DNA from: Gemmatimonadota bacterium
GTDB taxonomy: Bacteria; Gemmatimonadota; Gemmatimonadetes; Gemmatimonadales; GWC2-71-9
Assembly: GCA_003220955.1 (NCBI GenBank)
Contig: QHTW01000040.1
Coordinates: forward strand, 1 to 30,064
Direction of reading: 5' to 3'
Length of the DNA stretch: 30,064 nt
Positions 1-7,051 of the stretch are shown one piece after another. Positions within the stretch are counted from its first letter, which is position 1. Every line of letters starts with the position of its first letter. The notes beneath the pieces were generated by a model. The model did not search any database. It was not told the DNA's origin and saw nothing but the letters and a program-made list of their open reading frames with translations. The translations under genes and the position numbers were made by a program.

Positions 1-1
1 C

Positions 2-172
2 GGCACAATGTATGGACCGCTCCAGACGGCCAACCCAATCTTCAACCCGATGCTCGACGGGATCTTCTCCTTCGGCCTCGTGATGACTTCAGGTACGGCC
101 GTCGTGACGGAATTCAAGGTGTGCGGGGTCATCTTCGTCCCATTCCAACAGACCTGTACCTCGATTCCGTAG
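2..172 (+). CDS. C-terminal end of an unidentified protein (5' truncated by window edge)
   Basis: An open frame enters from the left edge and ends at TAG 170-172. It gives about 57 residues ending in FQQTCTSIP; an internal ATG lies at position 8 but has no clear ribosome binding site. The sequence is mixed hydrophobic and polar with two cysteines near the end, and no family is recognised. The same frame stays open after the stop and encodes a membrane segment (next entry). The stop may therefore be natural, or it may separate a protein body from its C-terminal anchor. Confidence 0.45.
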   Translation, partial: GTMYGPLQTANPIFNPMLDGIFSFGLVMTSGTAVVTEFKVCGVIFVPFQQTCTSIP

Positions 173-304
173 TCTAATCGCCCATGTGATCTCACTCTCG
201 CCCTTGGTAGCGTACTGCTCCTGGGGATAATCGGTTTCTTGATTGCGTTGCGCGAAATTCGGCGCGACGAGGCGCGGCGCCGCGCGAATCAGTCACAGGA
301 ATAA
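173..304 (+). other. In-frame open stretch after TAG encoding one transmembrane segment and a basic tail
   Basis: Directly after the TAG at 170-172 the same frame is open for 43 codons to TAA 302-304. It reads a hydrophobic stretch (LTLALGSVLLLGIIGFLIAL, about 191-250) followed by a tail rich in Arg and Glu. There is no ATG, GTG or TTG in this frame before the membrane segment, so an independent start is not evident; only CTG codons are available. The pattern of helix plus positive tail is typical of a C-terminal membrane anchor. It could be a readthrough extension, a lost part of the upstream gene, or chance. Confidence 0.3.
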
Positions 305-307
305 TCC

Positions 308-790
308 TTAAAGGGATGTCTGGCTCGCTCGCTTCGCTGAAATAGAGAGAATCTGCTCGAGAGCTTCGATGTCGGCGGCATCACGCAGCCGGCCGGTGCG
401 TTTTGTCTCGATGAGGTCCTCGAGAGAGATGAGTGGAATACGTACTCCGGTCACCTCGACGGTGCCGGCCCGAGGCGCGGCTTGTTCATACTTGACCGTC
501 GCAGCGACGGTGAACACGTCGACCCGCGGGTCATCGCCGATGACCGTAATTGGTCGCTTGAGCAGCTCCGCAGGTGTCCACTCGCGAGCAAATCCGTATC
601 CGAGTGAGCTCAGCCCGCGGAGAATACGGGCGGCGTTCGGTGCGGTGCGTTCGATGAGGATGTCCAGGTCCTCTGTCGCGCGGCCGTAGCCATGCAGGAT
701 GCACGCTACACCCCCGATCACCAGGTATTTCGCCTTGGATCGGTTCAGGGTGGCGCAGATCTTCGCTACACGCGATTGGACTTCTGCCAC
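308..790 (-). CDS. MNT-type nucleotidyltransferase, probable toxin or modifier of a two-gene module
   Basis: The 160-residue protein shows the nucleotidyltransferase fold signature: a GG pair at residues 26-27, then ATEDLDILI with Asp41 and Asp43, and a third acidic residue at Asp91 in RVDVF. This is the metal-binding triad of the DNA polymerase beta-like superfamily (AbiEii/DUF6036-like small enzymes). Such proteins transfer NMP groups to protein or RNA targets and often act as toxins or anti-toxins. The C-terminal part (LISLEDLIETKRTGRLRDAADIEAL) is the usual tail of this family. The start overlaps the end of the upstream ribbon-helix-helix gene by 25 bp, implying translational coupling. 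Family assignment is firm; the toxin role is inferred from the pairing and size. Confidence 0.8.
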   Translation of the reverse strand: MAEVQSRVAKICATLNRSKAKYLVIGGVACILHGYGRATEDLDILIERTAPNAARILRGLSSLGYGFAREWTPAELLKRPITVIGDDPRVDVFTVAATVKYEQAAPRAGTVEVTGVRIPLISLEDLIETKRTGRLRDAADIEALEQILSISAKRASQTSL

Positions 791-1131
791 TCGTAGAACT
801 CGTCGTAGGAATCGAAGCCGATGATCTGTTGGCGAGCGGAGCGCTTGGGCTGGAGGCTCCGGGCAAGCCGCGTGGCCTCTTCAGAATGGCGCAAGCGCTC
901 CGCCGGCGTTTTCTGAAGGTCGCTTTGCAGCTGTGACCGCGCGGCCGCCCCGAATTCATCCGCCCCATATGTGGACCGGCTCGCTTCGCGAACCGCTGTG
1001 GGCCGCGCCAAGTAGTCGCGCAGCGCCTCGGCGATCACTCGGCTGCGCGAGCGCTCCAATTCTTTGGCGCGGCGATCGGTGGCGGCCAGCAGCTCTTTGG
1101 GAAGCGTGATGGCGATGCGTGCAAATGGCAT
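766..1131 (-). CDS. Ribbon-helix-helix (CopG-like) DNA-binding protein, probable antitoxin/autorepressor
   Basis: The 121-residue protein begins with a classic ribbon-helix-helix unit at about residues 3-42: a short strand RIAITLP, then two helices with RSRSRVIAEALRDYL. The remaining 80 residues are charged and helical and end in YDEFYEWQKSNRV, plausibly the part that contacts the partner. It lies just upstream of the nucleotidyltransferase gene and overlaps it by 25 bp. A good promoter and a near-perfect palindrome lie within 65 bp of its start, which fits a dimeric RHH protein repressing its own operon. RHH family membership is seen directly; the antitoxin role is inferred. Confidence 0.8.
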   Translation of the reverse strand: MPFARIAITLPKELLAATDRRAKELERSRSRVIAEALRDYLARPTAVREASRSTYGADEFGAAARSQLQSDLQKTPAERLRHSEEATRLARSLQPKRSARQQIIGFDSYDEFYEWQKSNRV

Positions 1132-1137
1132 AGTGAC

Positions 1138-1158
1138 ATATCCAGTATTACCGGGTAT
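1138..1158. promoter_or_regulatory. 21-bp imperfect palindrome, probable RHH operator
   Basis: The left arm ATATCCAGTA and right arm TTACCGGGTAT are inverted repeats around T1148. Eight of ten base pairs match; mismatches are at 1141/1155 and 1144/1152. It sits 7 bp before the start codon of the RHH gene and about 8 bp downstream of the -10 box, covering the expected transcription start and leader. Position and symmetry fit autorepression by the RHH protein. Binding itself is inferred. Confidence 0.6.
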
Positions 1159-1166
1159 GAGTAGAT

Positions 1167-1195
1167 ATATTACGAATGTGGTAGGGACTTGGCAA
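1167..1195 (-). promoter_or_regulatory. Sigma-70-type promoter of the RHH/nucleotidyltransferase operon
   Basis: On the minus strand TTGCCA (1190-1195) and TAATAT (1167-1172) are separated by exactly 17 bp. Both boxes are close to consensus and the stretch is AT-rich compared with the surrounding GC-rich DNA. It points at the RHH gene start at 1131. Confidence 0.6.
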
Positions 1196-1212
1196 GCGTC
1201 GTTGTTCCCACT

Positions 1213-1707
1213 CTAAAGAGTGGGCCCAATACGACACTGCGCCGAGGCGCGGTGGGTGTTGAGGAAACGTTCCACAGCTCTGGGATCGCGAAATATCAGG
1301 ACATCGGCAGTCGACGCGTGCTGGGCAATCGCCTGGAGTAGGAGCGGCAGATATGTGCGGCGATATGCGAGGAGCCAACGCCAGAAGTCCGCGCGCTCCC
1401 GCGAGCGCTTGATTGCGTGGCAGGCGCAGCGGACGAGCGAGAAGTCCAAGAGAATGACCGTATCCGCCCTGCGAAGCCGAACCTGCACAGCGTCGTCAGG
1501 ACCCAAGTCGCCATCCATGATCCATTGTTCTTGACCGGCAAGCCGTTCCTGAACAGCGGACCATGACTCCCGAGGCGTTGGAAGCAAGCCTGGCTGCCAA
1601 AAGAGTTTGTCCAGCTCGATCACAGGGAGTTTCGTGATTGCACCCAACGCCCGAGCGAGCGTCGATTTCCCCGATGCTCCACGACCGAGGATAACCACAC
1701 GTTGCAT
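1213..1707 (-). CDS. P-loop nucleotide kinase-like protein (adenylate kinase/FlaR-like)
   Basis: The 164-residue protein opens with a strand and Walker A loop, GRGASGKST at residues 8-16. This is followed by the E-L-D-K-L-F-W motif (PVIELDKLFWQPG) typical of small P-loop proteins annotated as topology modulation protein or adenylate kinase-like. A hydrophobic strand TVILLDFSL supplies the Walker B-like aspartate, and an Arg-rich lid region (KRSRERADFWRW) follows. It probably binds ATP and phosphorylates a small substrate that cannot be named from sequence. It is transcribed in the same direction as the RHH pair but lies upstream of that pair's promoter, so it is probably a separate unit. Confidence 0.75.
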   Translation of the reverse strand: MQRVVILGRGASGKSTLARALGAITKLPVIELDKLFWQPGLLPTPRESWSAVQERLAGQEQWIMDGDLGPDDAVQVRLRRADTVILLDFSLVRCACHAIKRSRERADFWRWLLAYRRTYLPLLLQAIAQHASTADVLIFRDPRAVERFLNTHRASAQCRIGPTL

Positions 1708-1723
1708 TCAACCACGAGCCTCT

Positions 1724-2203
1724 CTAGCTCACCTTGTGCTGCCGGTGCAGCGCCTGCTCGGCTGGAATCTCAGTGCCGTTCTGATCCACGTAATGAATAT
1801 CGAACGGTCCATCCGAATGCAGGAAGAACGAGCAAGGTCCGCCGACGCAGGTGAACTGGTGCACATGTTTGACGGGCGCATAGGCGAACCCACCAGAATG
1901 CAGGTTCACCGCAGCTTCGCCCTTCATCTCCACTCGGCCCGTGCCGCTCACCATCATCAGTTGTTCGTTGGGCGAATGAAAGTGCCAGGGCGCGCTACAG
2001 CCTTTCGTGCCCTTGACCAGGAGGATCGACGGCCCGCTCGCTGGGTCACCGCGTTCCACCGCCAGCGTGAGGCAGTCGGGGAGACCCGGATTCTTCTGGA
2101 ACTGACTGGGCGTCGTGTTTTGAGCGATGGGCTTGTCGGTCTGCTGAGCGGCGGCGGTAGCGGTCAACAAGGATAGCAACACGACGCCGTATGGAATCCG
2201 CAT
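1724..2203 (-). CDS. Secreted cupin-domain protein
   Basis: The 159 residues start with a signal peptide (MRIPYGVVLLSLLTATAAAQ, cleavage after about residue 19). One cupin barrel follows. The first cupin motif is seen as PWHFHSPNEQLMMVSGTG with metal ligands His74, His76 and Glu80. The second contains KHVHQF with His113/His115. Two extra cysteines (69 and 119) could form a disulfide in the periplasm. A good ribosome binding site (GGAG, about 6 nt before ATG) supports the start. It is a distant paralogue of the cupin gene at 8169-8660. Substrate unknown; a metal-dependent binding or dioxygenase-type role is only a family-level guess. The 252-bp divergent spacer to the response regulator (2204-2455) must hold both promoters; TATTAT at 2252-2257 on the minus strand is a candidate -10 box with a poor -35. 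Confidence 0.75.
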   Translation of the reverse strand: MRIPYGVVLLSLLTATAAAQQTDKPIAQNTTPSQFQKNPGLPDCLTLAVERGDPASGPSILLVKGTKGCSAPWHFHSPNEQLMMVSGTGRVEMKGEAAVNLHSGGFAYAPVKHVHQFTCVGGPCSFFLHSDGPFDIHYVDQNGTEIPAEQALHRQHKVS

Positions 2204-2455
2204 GACATCTCCTGGTGTGGGGCAGCGGCGTGGGACGGTGGACGACGGCAGATAATAGAGTGGAAGCTCTCCGAAGGCTATCAGCGGCGGCGCACGAGAC
2301 TCGCCAGAAGATCCAAGGTTTCACAACTCGCAGCGAAGTGACCGGAGTCACGAGAGGTCGGGCCACCGGGCCCCCTGAGTCTTGCGGCAACCAGCTGATG
2401 TTTCGTATCCTCAGCTAACCTCACCGCAGCACCCGGCGCCCGGATACGGAGGACC

Positions 2456-3142
2456 GTGAGACGATCTCTCCGGCCGGCACCAGCGCCCGCGCCGAAGCCG
2501 ATCCACATCCTGCTCGCTGACGACCACTGGGTGGTCCGCGCCGGCCTGCACGCGCTCCTCGATCGCGACGCCAACCTGCGTGTGGTGGGCGAGGCGGCGA
2601 CCGGGGAGGAGGCGGTGAAGCAGACCCGGGCCCTGAAGCCGGACGTCGTGCTGATGGACCTCGTCATGCCGGGCATCGGGGGTCTCGAGGCCGTGCGCCG
2701 CATCGCCGCCCTCCACGTCGGTACGAAGATCCTCGTGCTCAGCGGCTATCTCCAGGAGGATAGGCTGCTGGAAGTGCTCGCGGCGGGCGCCAGCGGCTTC
2801 GTGAACAAGGGGAGCCCGGCTGAGAACCTTACGCGAGCGATCCGCACCGTCGCGCAGAACGAAGTCTTCCTCGACCCGAGCGCCGCCAAGATGCTGGTCG
2901 AGCACCAGAAGCAGCCGCGTGCAAGGGGGACAGGCGCCGTGAACCGGCTCAGTGTGCGCGAGCGCGAAGTCCTCGGCCTCACGGCGGAGGGGTATAGCTC
3001 GACCGAAATCGGCAAGCTGCTGCGTCTCAGCCCGAAAAGCGTAGACACCTACCGCGCCCGCGTCATGGACAAGCTGGGCCTGAAGCACCGCTCTGAGCTC
3101 GTACGCTTCGCGCTCCGCGCCGGCCTCCTTAAAAACGAGTAG
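2456..3142 (+). CDS. NarL/FixJ-family response regulator (receiver plus LuxR-type HTH)
   Basis: Residues 16-135 form a receiver domain: the acidic pair Asp22/Asp23, phospho-acceptor Asp68 in LMDLVMPG, the Ser in LVLSGY, and the conserved Lys in FVNKGS. A linker leads to a LuxR-type DNA-binding domain at about 160-225, with LSVREREVL, the recognition region SPKSVDTYRARVMDKLG, and a final helix. The start is GTG at 2456. GGAGGA lies only 2 nt upstream, which is short spacing, but no other start preserves the receiver strand. The N-terminus carries an unusual APAPAPKP leader. No sensor kinase is adjacent; the nearest sensory gene is the PAS-PAS protein at 4962-5726. A hairpin follows the gene. 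Confidence 0.88.
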   Translation: MRRSLRPAPAPAPKPIHILLADDHWVVRAGLHALLDRDANLRVVGEAATGEEAVKQTRALKPDVVLMDLVMPGIGGLEAVRRIAALHVGTKILVLSGYLQEDRLLEVLAAGASGFVNKGSPAENLTRAIRTVAQNEVFLDPSAAKMLVEHQKQPRARGTGAVNRLSVREREVLGLTAEGYSSTEIGKLLRLSPKSVDTYRARVMDKLGLKHRSELVRFALRAGLLKNE

Positions 3143-3153
3143 CGCGAGCCGGC

Positions 3154-3174
3154 CTGTGGGAGTTCTTCCCACAG
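3154..3174 (+). terminator. Hairpin after the response regulator gene
   Basis: CTGTGGGA (3154-3161) and TCCCACAG (3167-3174) form a perfect 8-bp stem with a 5-nt loop, 12 nt after the response regulator stop. No T-run follows, so it may act as a weak or factor-assisted terminator. Confidence 0.45.
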
Positions 3175-3291
3175 CCGCCCGCCTCTACTTCCCCACACTC
3201 TCCGACGAATCCTCCCGACAGACGCCAGCTCTCCTGCTCGCTACCCTGCCGTACCCGGGGCTTGTCTCGGGTCAGAACGAAGGAGGGCATC

Positions 3292-4359
3292 ATGAAGCGC
3301 ATCGTATTCCTGACGCTCACAGCGGCGCTGTTCACGAGCTGTGAGAGGCCTACGGCGCTCGCCACACGCGAGGCGCCGCTCGCCGACTTGACGGCTGCGA
3401 CCAGTACGACGTTCAGCGGGGACGCGACCGTGCTCCGGGCCACGGTGCTTGGCCTGCCGATCGTCGTGGGCGAGGCAGGCCCGGTACCAGAAGGGGGAGG
3501 AGCCGAGGAATTCTCACTGCTTTCGGTCAGCAGAGACCAGACCGGTGGCTTCCTTGCGGCCGAGGCTGTCCACGCGACCGTGGTGGCCCAAGGCAACAGC
3601 AGCAGCGCGGAAGCGTCCGTCGCGAGTGCGAGCCTGACCGTGGCGGGCAATGCTATCCAGGCGGATCTGCTGCGGGCTCAGGCTGCAGCGACCTGCGATG
3701 GCGCCGGACAAGCGAGCGCGAGTGGCAGCTCGCAGGTGGCGGGGCTGGTCATCATCGGCCAGGCGATCACCGTGACTGGTCAGCCCAACCAGACGGTGGA
3801 CCTGCCTGGCTTGCACGTCGTGATCAATGAGCAGTCCGGCTCCGCGAGCGGCAACCGGTCCGATATCACAGTGAACGCGGTGCACGTGACGGCCTTCGAC
3901 CCGACTACCCGCCAGACACTCGCCGACGTCGTCATCTCCTCGGCGCACGCGGACATCAGCTGCGGCGCCTGCGGCGCGCCCGTGGGTGACTTCGTGACCG
4001 GAGGCGGCTGGATCACCCGTCCGACGGGAGGCCGGGCGAACTTCGGCGTCGCCGGTGGGATCAAGAACGACGGGCTCTGGGGCCATCTGACCTACATCGA
4101 CCACGGCCCCAATGGCGTCAAGGTGAAGGGCACGGGCGTGACGTCGTACGAAGTCATCGGTCCGACGTCGCGTCGCATCAAGGGCATGGCCGACGTGGAC
4201 GGGGGGGGTAGCGTCGAGTACACAGTAGAGGTGACCGACGCCGGCGAACCCGGCCGCGACGACACGTTCTCGATCGCGTTGTCGAACGGGTACAGTGCAT
4301 CGGGTAAGCTCGCGGGTGGCAACATCCAGTTGCACGCCAAGCCGAACCCGTGCCCGTGA
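3292..4359 (+). CDS. Choice-of-anchor P / post-COAP-1 domain lipoprotein
   Basis: The start at ATG 3292 is set by AAGGAGGG 6 nt upstream and gives 355 residues with a lipoprotein signal (MKRIVFLTLTAALFTSC, lipid-attachment Cys17). The body begins with the choice-of-anchor P pattern (FSGDATVLRATVLGLPIVVGEAG) and is Ser/Ala-rich with regular beta content. After a CGACG cysteine pair the last 120 residues form the post-COAP-1 type domain: GDFVTGGGWI, then FGVAGGIKNDG and HLTYIDHG, ending in GGNIQLH. These are extracellular beta-sandwich domains of unknown ligand. A G8 run at 4201-4208 inside the gene is in frame here. It is followed by a bidirectional hairpin. Confidence 0.75.
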   Translation: MKRIVFLTLTAALFTSCERPTALATREAPLADLTAATSTTFSGDATVLRATVLGLPIVVGEAGPVPEGGGAEEFSLLSVSRDQTGGFLAAEAVHATVVAQGNSSSAEASVASASLTVAGNAIQADLLRAQAAATCDGAGQASASGSSQVAGLVIIGQAITVTGQPNQTVDLPGLHVVINEQSGSASGNRSDITVNAVHVTAFDPTTRQTLADVVISSAHADISCGACGAPVGDFVTGGGWITRPTGGRANFGVAGGIKNDGLWGHLTYIDHGPNGVKVKGTGVTSYEVIGPTSRRIKGMADVDGGGSVEYTVEVTDAGEPGRDDTFSIALSNGYSASGKLAGGNIQLHAKPNPCP

Positions 4360-4368
4360 CTCATGCAA

Positions 4369-4396
4369 GAGCGGGGAGCCATCGCGCTCCCCGCTC
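4369..4396. terminator. Bidirectional hairpin between convergent genes
   Basis: GAGCGGGGAGC (4369-4379) and GCTCCCCGCTC (4386-4396) form a perfect 11-bp stem with a 6-nt loop. It lies exactly between the ends of the convergent genes at 4359 and 4416, so it can serve both strands. No strong T-tract is present on either side. Confidence 0.6.
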
Positions 4397-4415
4397 GTGT
4401 CCGGCGCGAGCGCTC

Positions 4416-4946
4416 TCACACTGTGTAGCGGCGAATCGTCTGTCCCGGCACAGGGACGTCCTTGAGCTCCAGGTTCAGGGCGGCGCTCAACTCCTCGGCA
4501 AACGCTTGCGCCGCCTCGATGTCGCCGATCATGACTTCGATGTTAGGGGTGCCGGGTCGTCCCATGAGCTGCACCGTCCCCGAATCGCTTTGGGATGTGC
4601 GATTCGGCAGGCCAATCAGTATACGCTCAACCACACCGACCGCCGCGAAGCGGTCGAGCGCAAACTCGCCGCTCGGCATATTGAGGGAGAACCCCCACAC
4701 GCGCACGGGATGAACGGTGACGCCATCCCGCGTGAGACGGCCCTTCGCACCCATCGATATTCGCCGCGCGCGCCGGAGCATGGCATAGAAGGCCAACCCG
4801 AACAAGACGAGAAGTGAGCCGCCCAGGAGATTTCCCTTCAGGAACAGACTGATCACCGCGATCGTGTAGACTGCCGCGATCATCAACGCAATCTTGACGA
4901 TCGTTTGCCAGGGCTCGGCGGTATCGAAGTTGAGAGGCAGGTTCAT
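4416..4946 (-). CDS. Two-helix membrane protein of unknown function (intact paralogue)
   Basis: The 176-residue protein has two adjacent transmembrane helices at about residues 14-36 and 38-58 (IVKIALMIAAVYTIAVISLF, then LLGGSLLVLFGLAFYAML). A basic RRARR turn follows, then a soluble domain with SGEFALDRFAAV and a conserved end (GRPGTPNIEVMI, FAEELSAALNLEL, VPGQTIRRYTV). The soluble part looks like a PH-like or small alpha/beta domain, but no named family is recognised. It starts 15 bp after the PAS-PAS gene ends on the same strand, so the two probably form one transcript. A second copy at 21297-21825 is about 65-70% similar and broken by a frameshift. Conservation of the C-terminal motif between the copies supports real coding. 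Confidence 0.7.
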   Translation of the reverse strand: MNLPLNFDTAEPWQTIVKIALMIAAVYTIAVISLFLKGNLLGGSLLVLFGLAFYAMLRRARRISMGAKGRLTRDGVTVHPVRVWGFSLNMPSGEFALDRFAAVGVVERILIGLPNRTSQSDSGTVQLMGRPGTPNIEVMIGDIEAAQAFAEELSAALNLELKDVPVPGQTIRRYTV

Positions 4947-4961
4947 CTAACCCCGCTCAGA

Positions 4962-5726
4962 CTAGACTCGCCAGAAGATTCCGAGGATATACTCCGCGCC
5001 TTCGACTTCGAACAACTCGAGTGAGACGAGTGCGCGTCGCACCTGCCCGCCGAAGGTGCGGAACGTGAACGCAACTTCGCGGATGGAATGCTCCGCGCGC
5101 AGCCGTTCGAGGAGCGCCGGGTATTCACTCCCCCCGCCCCCGCCCTCCCCATCGCTCCAGAACCCGAACGCGTCGATCTGCTTCCCGAGGAGCTGTGACG
5201 CTCCGCCGAGGCCGAGCAGTGCGGTGAATCGCGGATTCGCGTCGATGAAGGTGCCGTTGCGTGCGTTGAAGATGCAGATCGCGGCGGTGCTCGCCTCGAA
5301 GATCTTGCGATAGCGGACCTCCGACTCATGCGCGCGCCGCTGTTGCTTGCGGCGTTCGGTGATGTCCTCGAACAAGAGTCCGACGCAGTCAGGTGGAATG
5401 GGGAAGGCTGTGACGGTGAACAGCCGGGTGGGATCGTACTGGCCGGGTCCCTCACCGAGGTTGGCGGCCACGCCCGAACGCATCACTTCGGCGAGCTGCT
5501 TGGGGAACGGCGTCTTGGCGACGGCGGGAAAGTCCTCATCGATGCGTTTCCCAACGGCGTGCGTCGGGACGTCGGAAGCGGCTTGTGCCGCGGGATTCAG
5601 CGCGATGATTCGGAGGGACGCCGGGTCGGCCGGATCTTCGAGGCGCAGGATGGCCATACCGATCGGAGCGAGCTCGAAGAACTCCTCGGTGAGCTGCGTG
5701 ATTTCAGCAAAGCGATGTGGACTCAT
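4962..5726 (-). CDS. Tandem PAS-domain protein without output domain
   Basis: The 254 residues contain two PAS domains. The first (about 10-125) runs from FFELAPIGMAILRLE to VGLLFEDITERRK, the usual PAS/PAC ending. The second (about 138-254) starts ESEVRYRKIFEASTAAICIFN, has DANPRFTALLG, and ends in the beta strands AEYILGIFWRV. A short helix with Arg/Gln (ERRKQQRRAHES) links them. A glycine run (GEGGGGGSEY) interrupts the second domain. No kinase, GGDEF or HTH follows, so it is either a small-molecule or redox sensor acting through protein contact, or a C-terminally shortened sensor kinase; the stop is clean. It is probably cotranscribed with the membrane gene downstream. Confidence 0.78.
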   Translation of the reverse strand: MSPHRFAEITQLTEEFFELAPIGMAILRLEDPADPASLRIIALNPAAQAASDVPTHAVGKRIDEDFPAVAKTPFPKQLAEVMRSGVAANLGEGPGQYDPTRLFTVTAFPIPPDCVGLLFEDITERRKQQRRAHESEVRYRKIFEASTAAICIFNARNGTFIDANPRFTALLGLGGASQLLGKQIDAFGFWSDGEGGGGGSEYPALLERLRAEHSIREVAFTFRTFGGQVRRALVSLELFEVEGAEYILGIFWRV

Positions 5727-5806
5727 GGCACCCGCGAAAGATCTTGAGGAGATACCCCGCGCGCAGTGGCTAGCTGGATCTAGTTCTTGAGGGGGGAGCG
5801 GCGACG

Positions 5807-5872
5807 AAAAGCCGATCCCTTTGCGCTTAGCGGGGCTACAAAAAGCAGATCCCTCGCTGCGCTCGGGATGAC
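5807..5872 (+). repeat. Dispersed AAAGCAGATCC repeat, two adjacent units
   Basis: Two diverged units lie in tandem: AAAAGCCGATCCCTTTGCGC starting at 5807, and a longer unit at 5840-5872 beginning AAAAAGCAGATCCCTCGC and ending in CGGGATGACA. The core recurs at 7021, 9985, 21843 and 27544, always in this orientation and always between genes. Part of the long unit is self-complementary (CCCTCGC with GCTCGGG), suggesting a short hairpin. It lies just past the end of the protease gene. Confidence 0.6.
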
Positions 5873-5915
5873 AAGCGCGCTCGCTTTGTTGAAGTAAGAA
5901 GTGAGAAAGAAGCGG

Positions 5916-6995
5916 TTAGGGCGCGTAGCCGCTCGCGCGCAGGATAGCTTCTGCATCGCGGAGCTCGAGCAGCTCACGAATCGCAGCGCGCTTGTCCGTG
6001 GCGCGTGCGTAGTACGCACCCGCGATTCGGTAGCCCACCCAATAGCCGATGTCCACCGCGCCGTGGTTCTTGTCGGGCGGCACCATGCCGTTGTACATCC
6101 ACGTGCGGATCGTCGAATCGCCTCCCTGCATTTCGTCCTGGAAGTCCACCCAGACGTCGTGCTCATGCGCGGCGCCGTAGATCTCGCGCGGTTGTTTGAC
6201 GGCCCGTGGTCCCACGGCGAGCTCGGCGAGAAAATCGGCGATGCCTTCGCCGAGCGCGTGGCGCAGCAGGTTGTCCCGCTGGCCGGGTGGGGCGGGCTTC
6301 TGCTGGGTGTGCACCGCCTCGTGCACGACGAGGACAACGAGCGATGCGAACGTATGATTGGGCATATTCTTCCGAGCCCAATCGGGCAGCTCGTCCAGCG
6401 GCGTCGCGAGGTCGCTCGCACTCTGCTCGGTGCCGATCAGCATGCCGCTCTGCGCGGTCGTGCCGCCGGTCGACAGGGTGCCGATGAGGAAGTAGATGTT
6501 GGGAAAGCGCGCTTCGGGGTACAGCGCCGCGAGCCGGGTCAGGCCACGCCGAATCCCCTGCGTGACACGCGAATTGGTATCGACCGAGAGCGTCGTGGCG
6601 CGTACGGTGGCGTAGTAGCGCGGGTAGTGCGCGACCGCGCGGAGCAGCTCCTCGGCGGCGGATCGCGCGTAGAACGGCGCGGTGACTTTTTTCACGCTAT
6701 CGGGGGGGAGCGAGTCGAGCCGCGCCTTGGGCCACCCGGCCGCAGCCATTCGCGCGCGGACGGTGTCGGGGTTCATGAGGCGCACGCGCATCCAGTCGCG
6801 CAGGCCCGGCGAGCCGGGCTGCAAGTACACCGTCTCGAAGATGCGCACGCGCTCGGCCGAGTCCTTGCCGGCGGCGAGGTCGTAGGCGCGCCAGAAGTTC
6901 GGGATGTCGCGCGTGACGATCTGGACGGAATCAACCGCCGACTGCGCGACGGCGGGAGCGGCAAGCACGCAGAGCGCCAACCACGTGTTCCGCAT
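5916..6995 (-). CDS. Secreted HExxH metalloprotease-like protein (DUF2268/DUF5700-like)
   Basis: Starting at ATG 6995 gives 359 residues with a clean signal peptide (MRNTWLALCVLAAPAVAQ). The active-site helix is VLVVHEAVHTQQ with His225, Glu226 and His229. A downstream LGEGIADFLAEL segment (Glu250) supplies the usual third zinc ligand region of predicted gluzincin-type proteases. The fold resembles families of predicted secreted Zn-dependent proteases in which HEAxH is followed about 20 residues later by GEGxA. The substrate is unknown. The N-terminal 200 residues are helical. An upstream in-frame start at 7022 would place residues before the signal peptide, so the later ATG is preferred. A dispersed repeat lies at each end of the gene. 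Confidence 0.75.
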   Translation of the reverse strand: MRNTWLALCVLAAPAVAQSAVDSVQIVTRDIPNFWRAYDLAAGKDSAERVRIFETVYLQPGSPGLRDWMRVRLMNPDTVRARMAAAGWPKARLDSLPPDSVKKVTAPFYARSAAEELLRAVAHYPRYYATVRATTLSVDTNSRVTQGIRRGLTRLAALYPEARFPNIYFLIGTLSTGGTTAQSGMLIGTEQSASDLATPLDELPDWARKNMPNHTFASLVVLVVHEAVHTQQKPAPPGQRDNLLRHALGEGIADFLAELAVGPRAVKQPREIYGAAHEHDVWVDFQDEMQGGDSTIRTWMYNGMVPPDKNHGAVDIGYWVGYRIAGAYYARATDKRAAIRELLELRDAEAILRASGYAP

Positions 6996-7020
6996 GGCAA
7001 AGAAGGTACCCCCAAAGCCC

Positions 7021-7050
7021 AAAAGCAGATCCTTCAGAGCTGGGATGACA
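7021..7050 (+). repeat. Dispersed AAAGCAGATCC repeat unit
   Basis: AAAAGCAGATCCTTCAGAGC followed by TGGGATGACA repeats the core and the GGGATGACA end of the unit at 5840-5872. The middle is shortened and diverged. It fills the gap between the protease gene start and the end of the metallo-hydrolase gene. Confidence 0.55.
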
Positions 7051-7051
7051 C

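Noticed and set aside
2204..2455. Small gene in the divergent spacer between the cupin and the response regulator
   Set aside because: Short open frames there have no ribosome binding site and no recognisable content.
4201..4208. G8 run in the COAP lipoprotein as a phase-variable switch (also the G8 near 24990 and the G9 near 23359)
   Set aside because: The frames are intact through all three runs and no alternate copy is available for comparison. Glycine or proline codons explain them.
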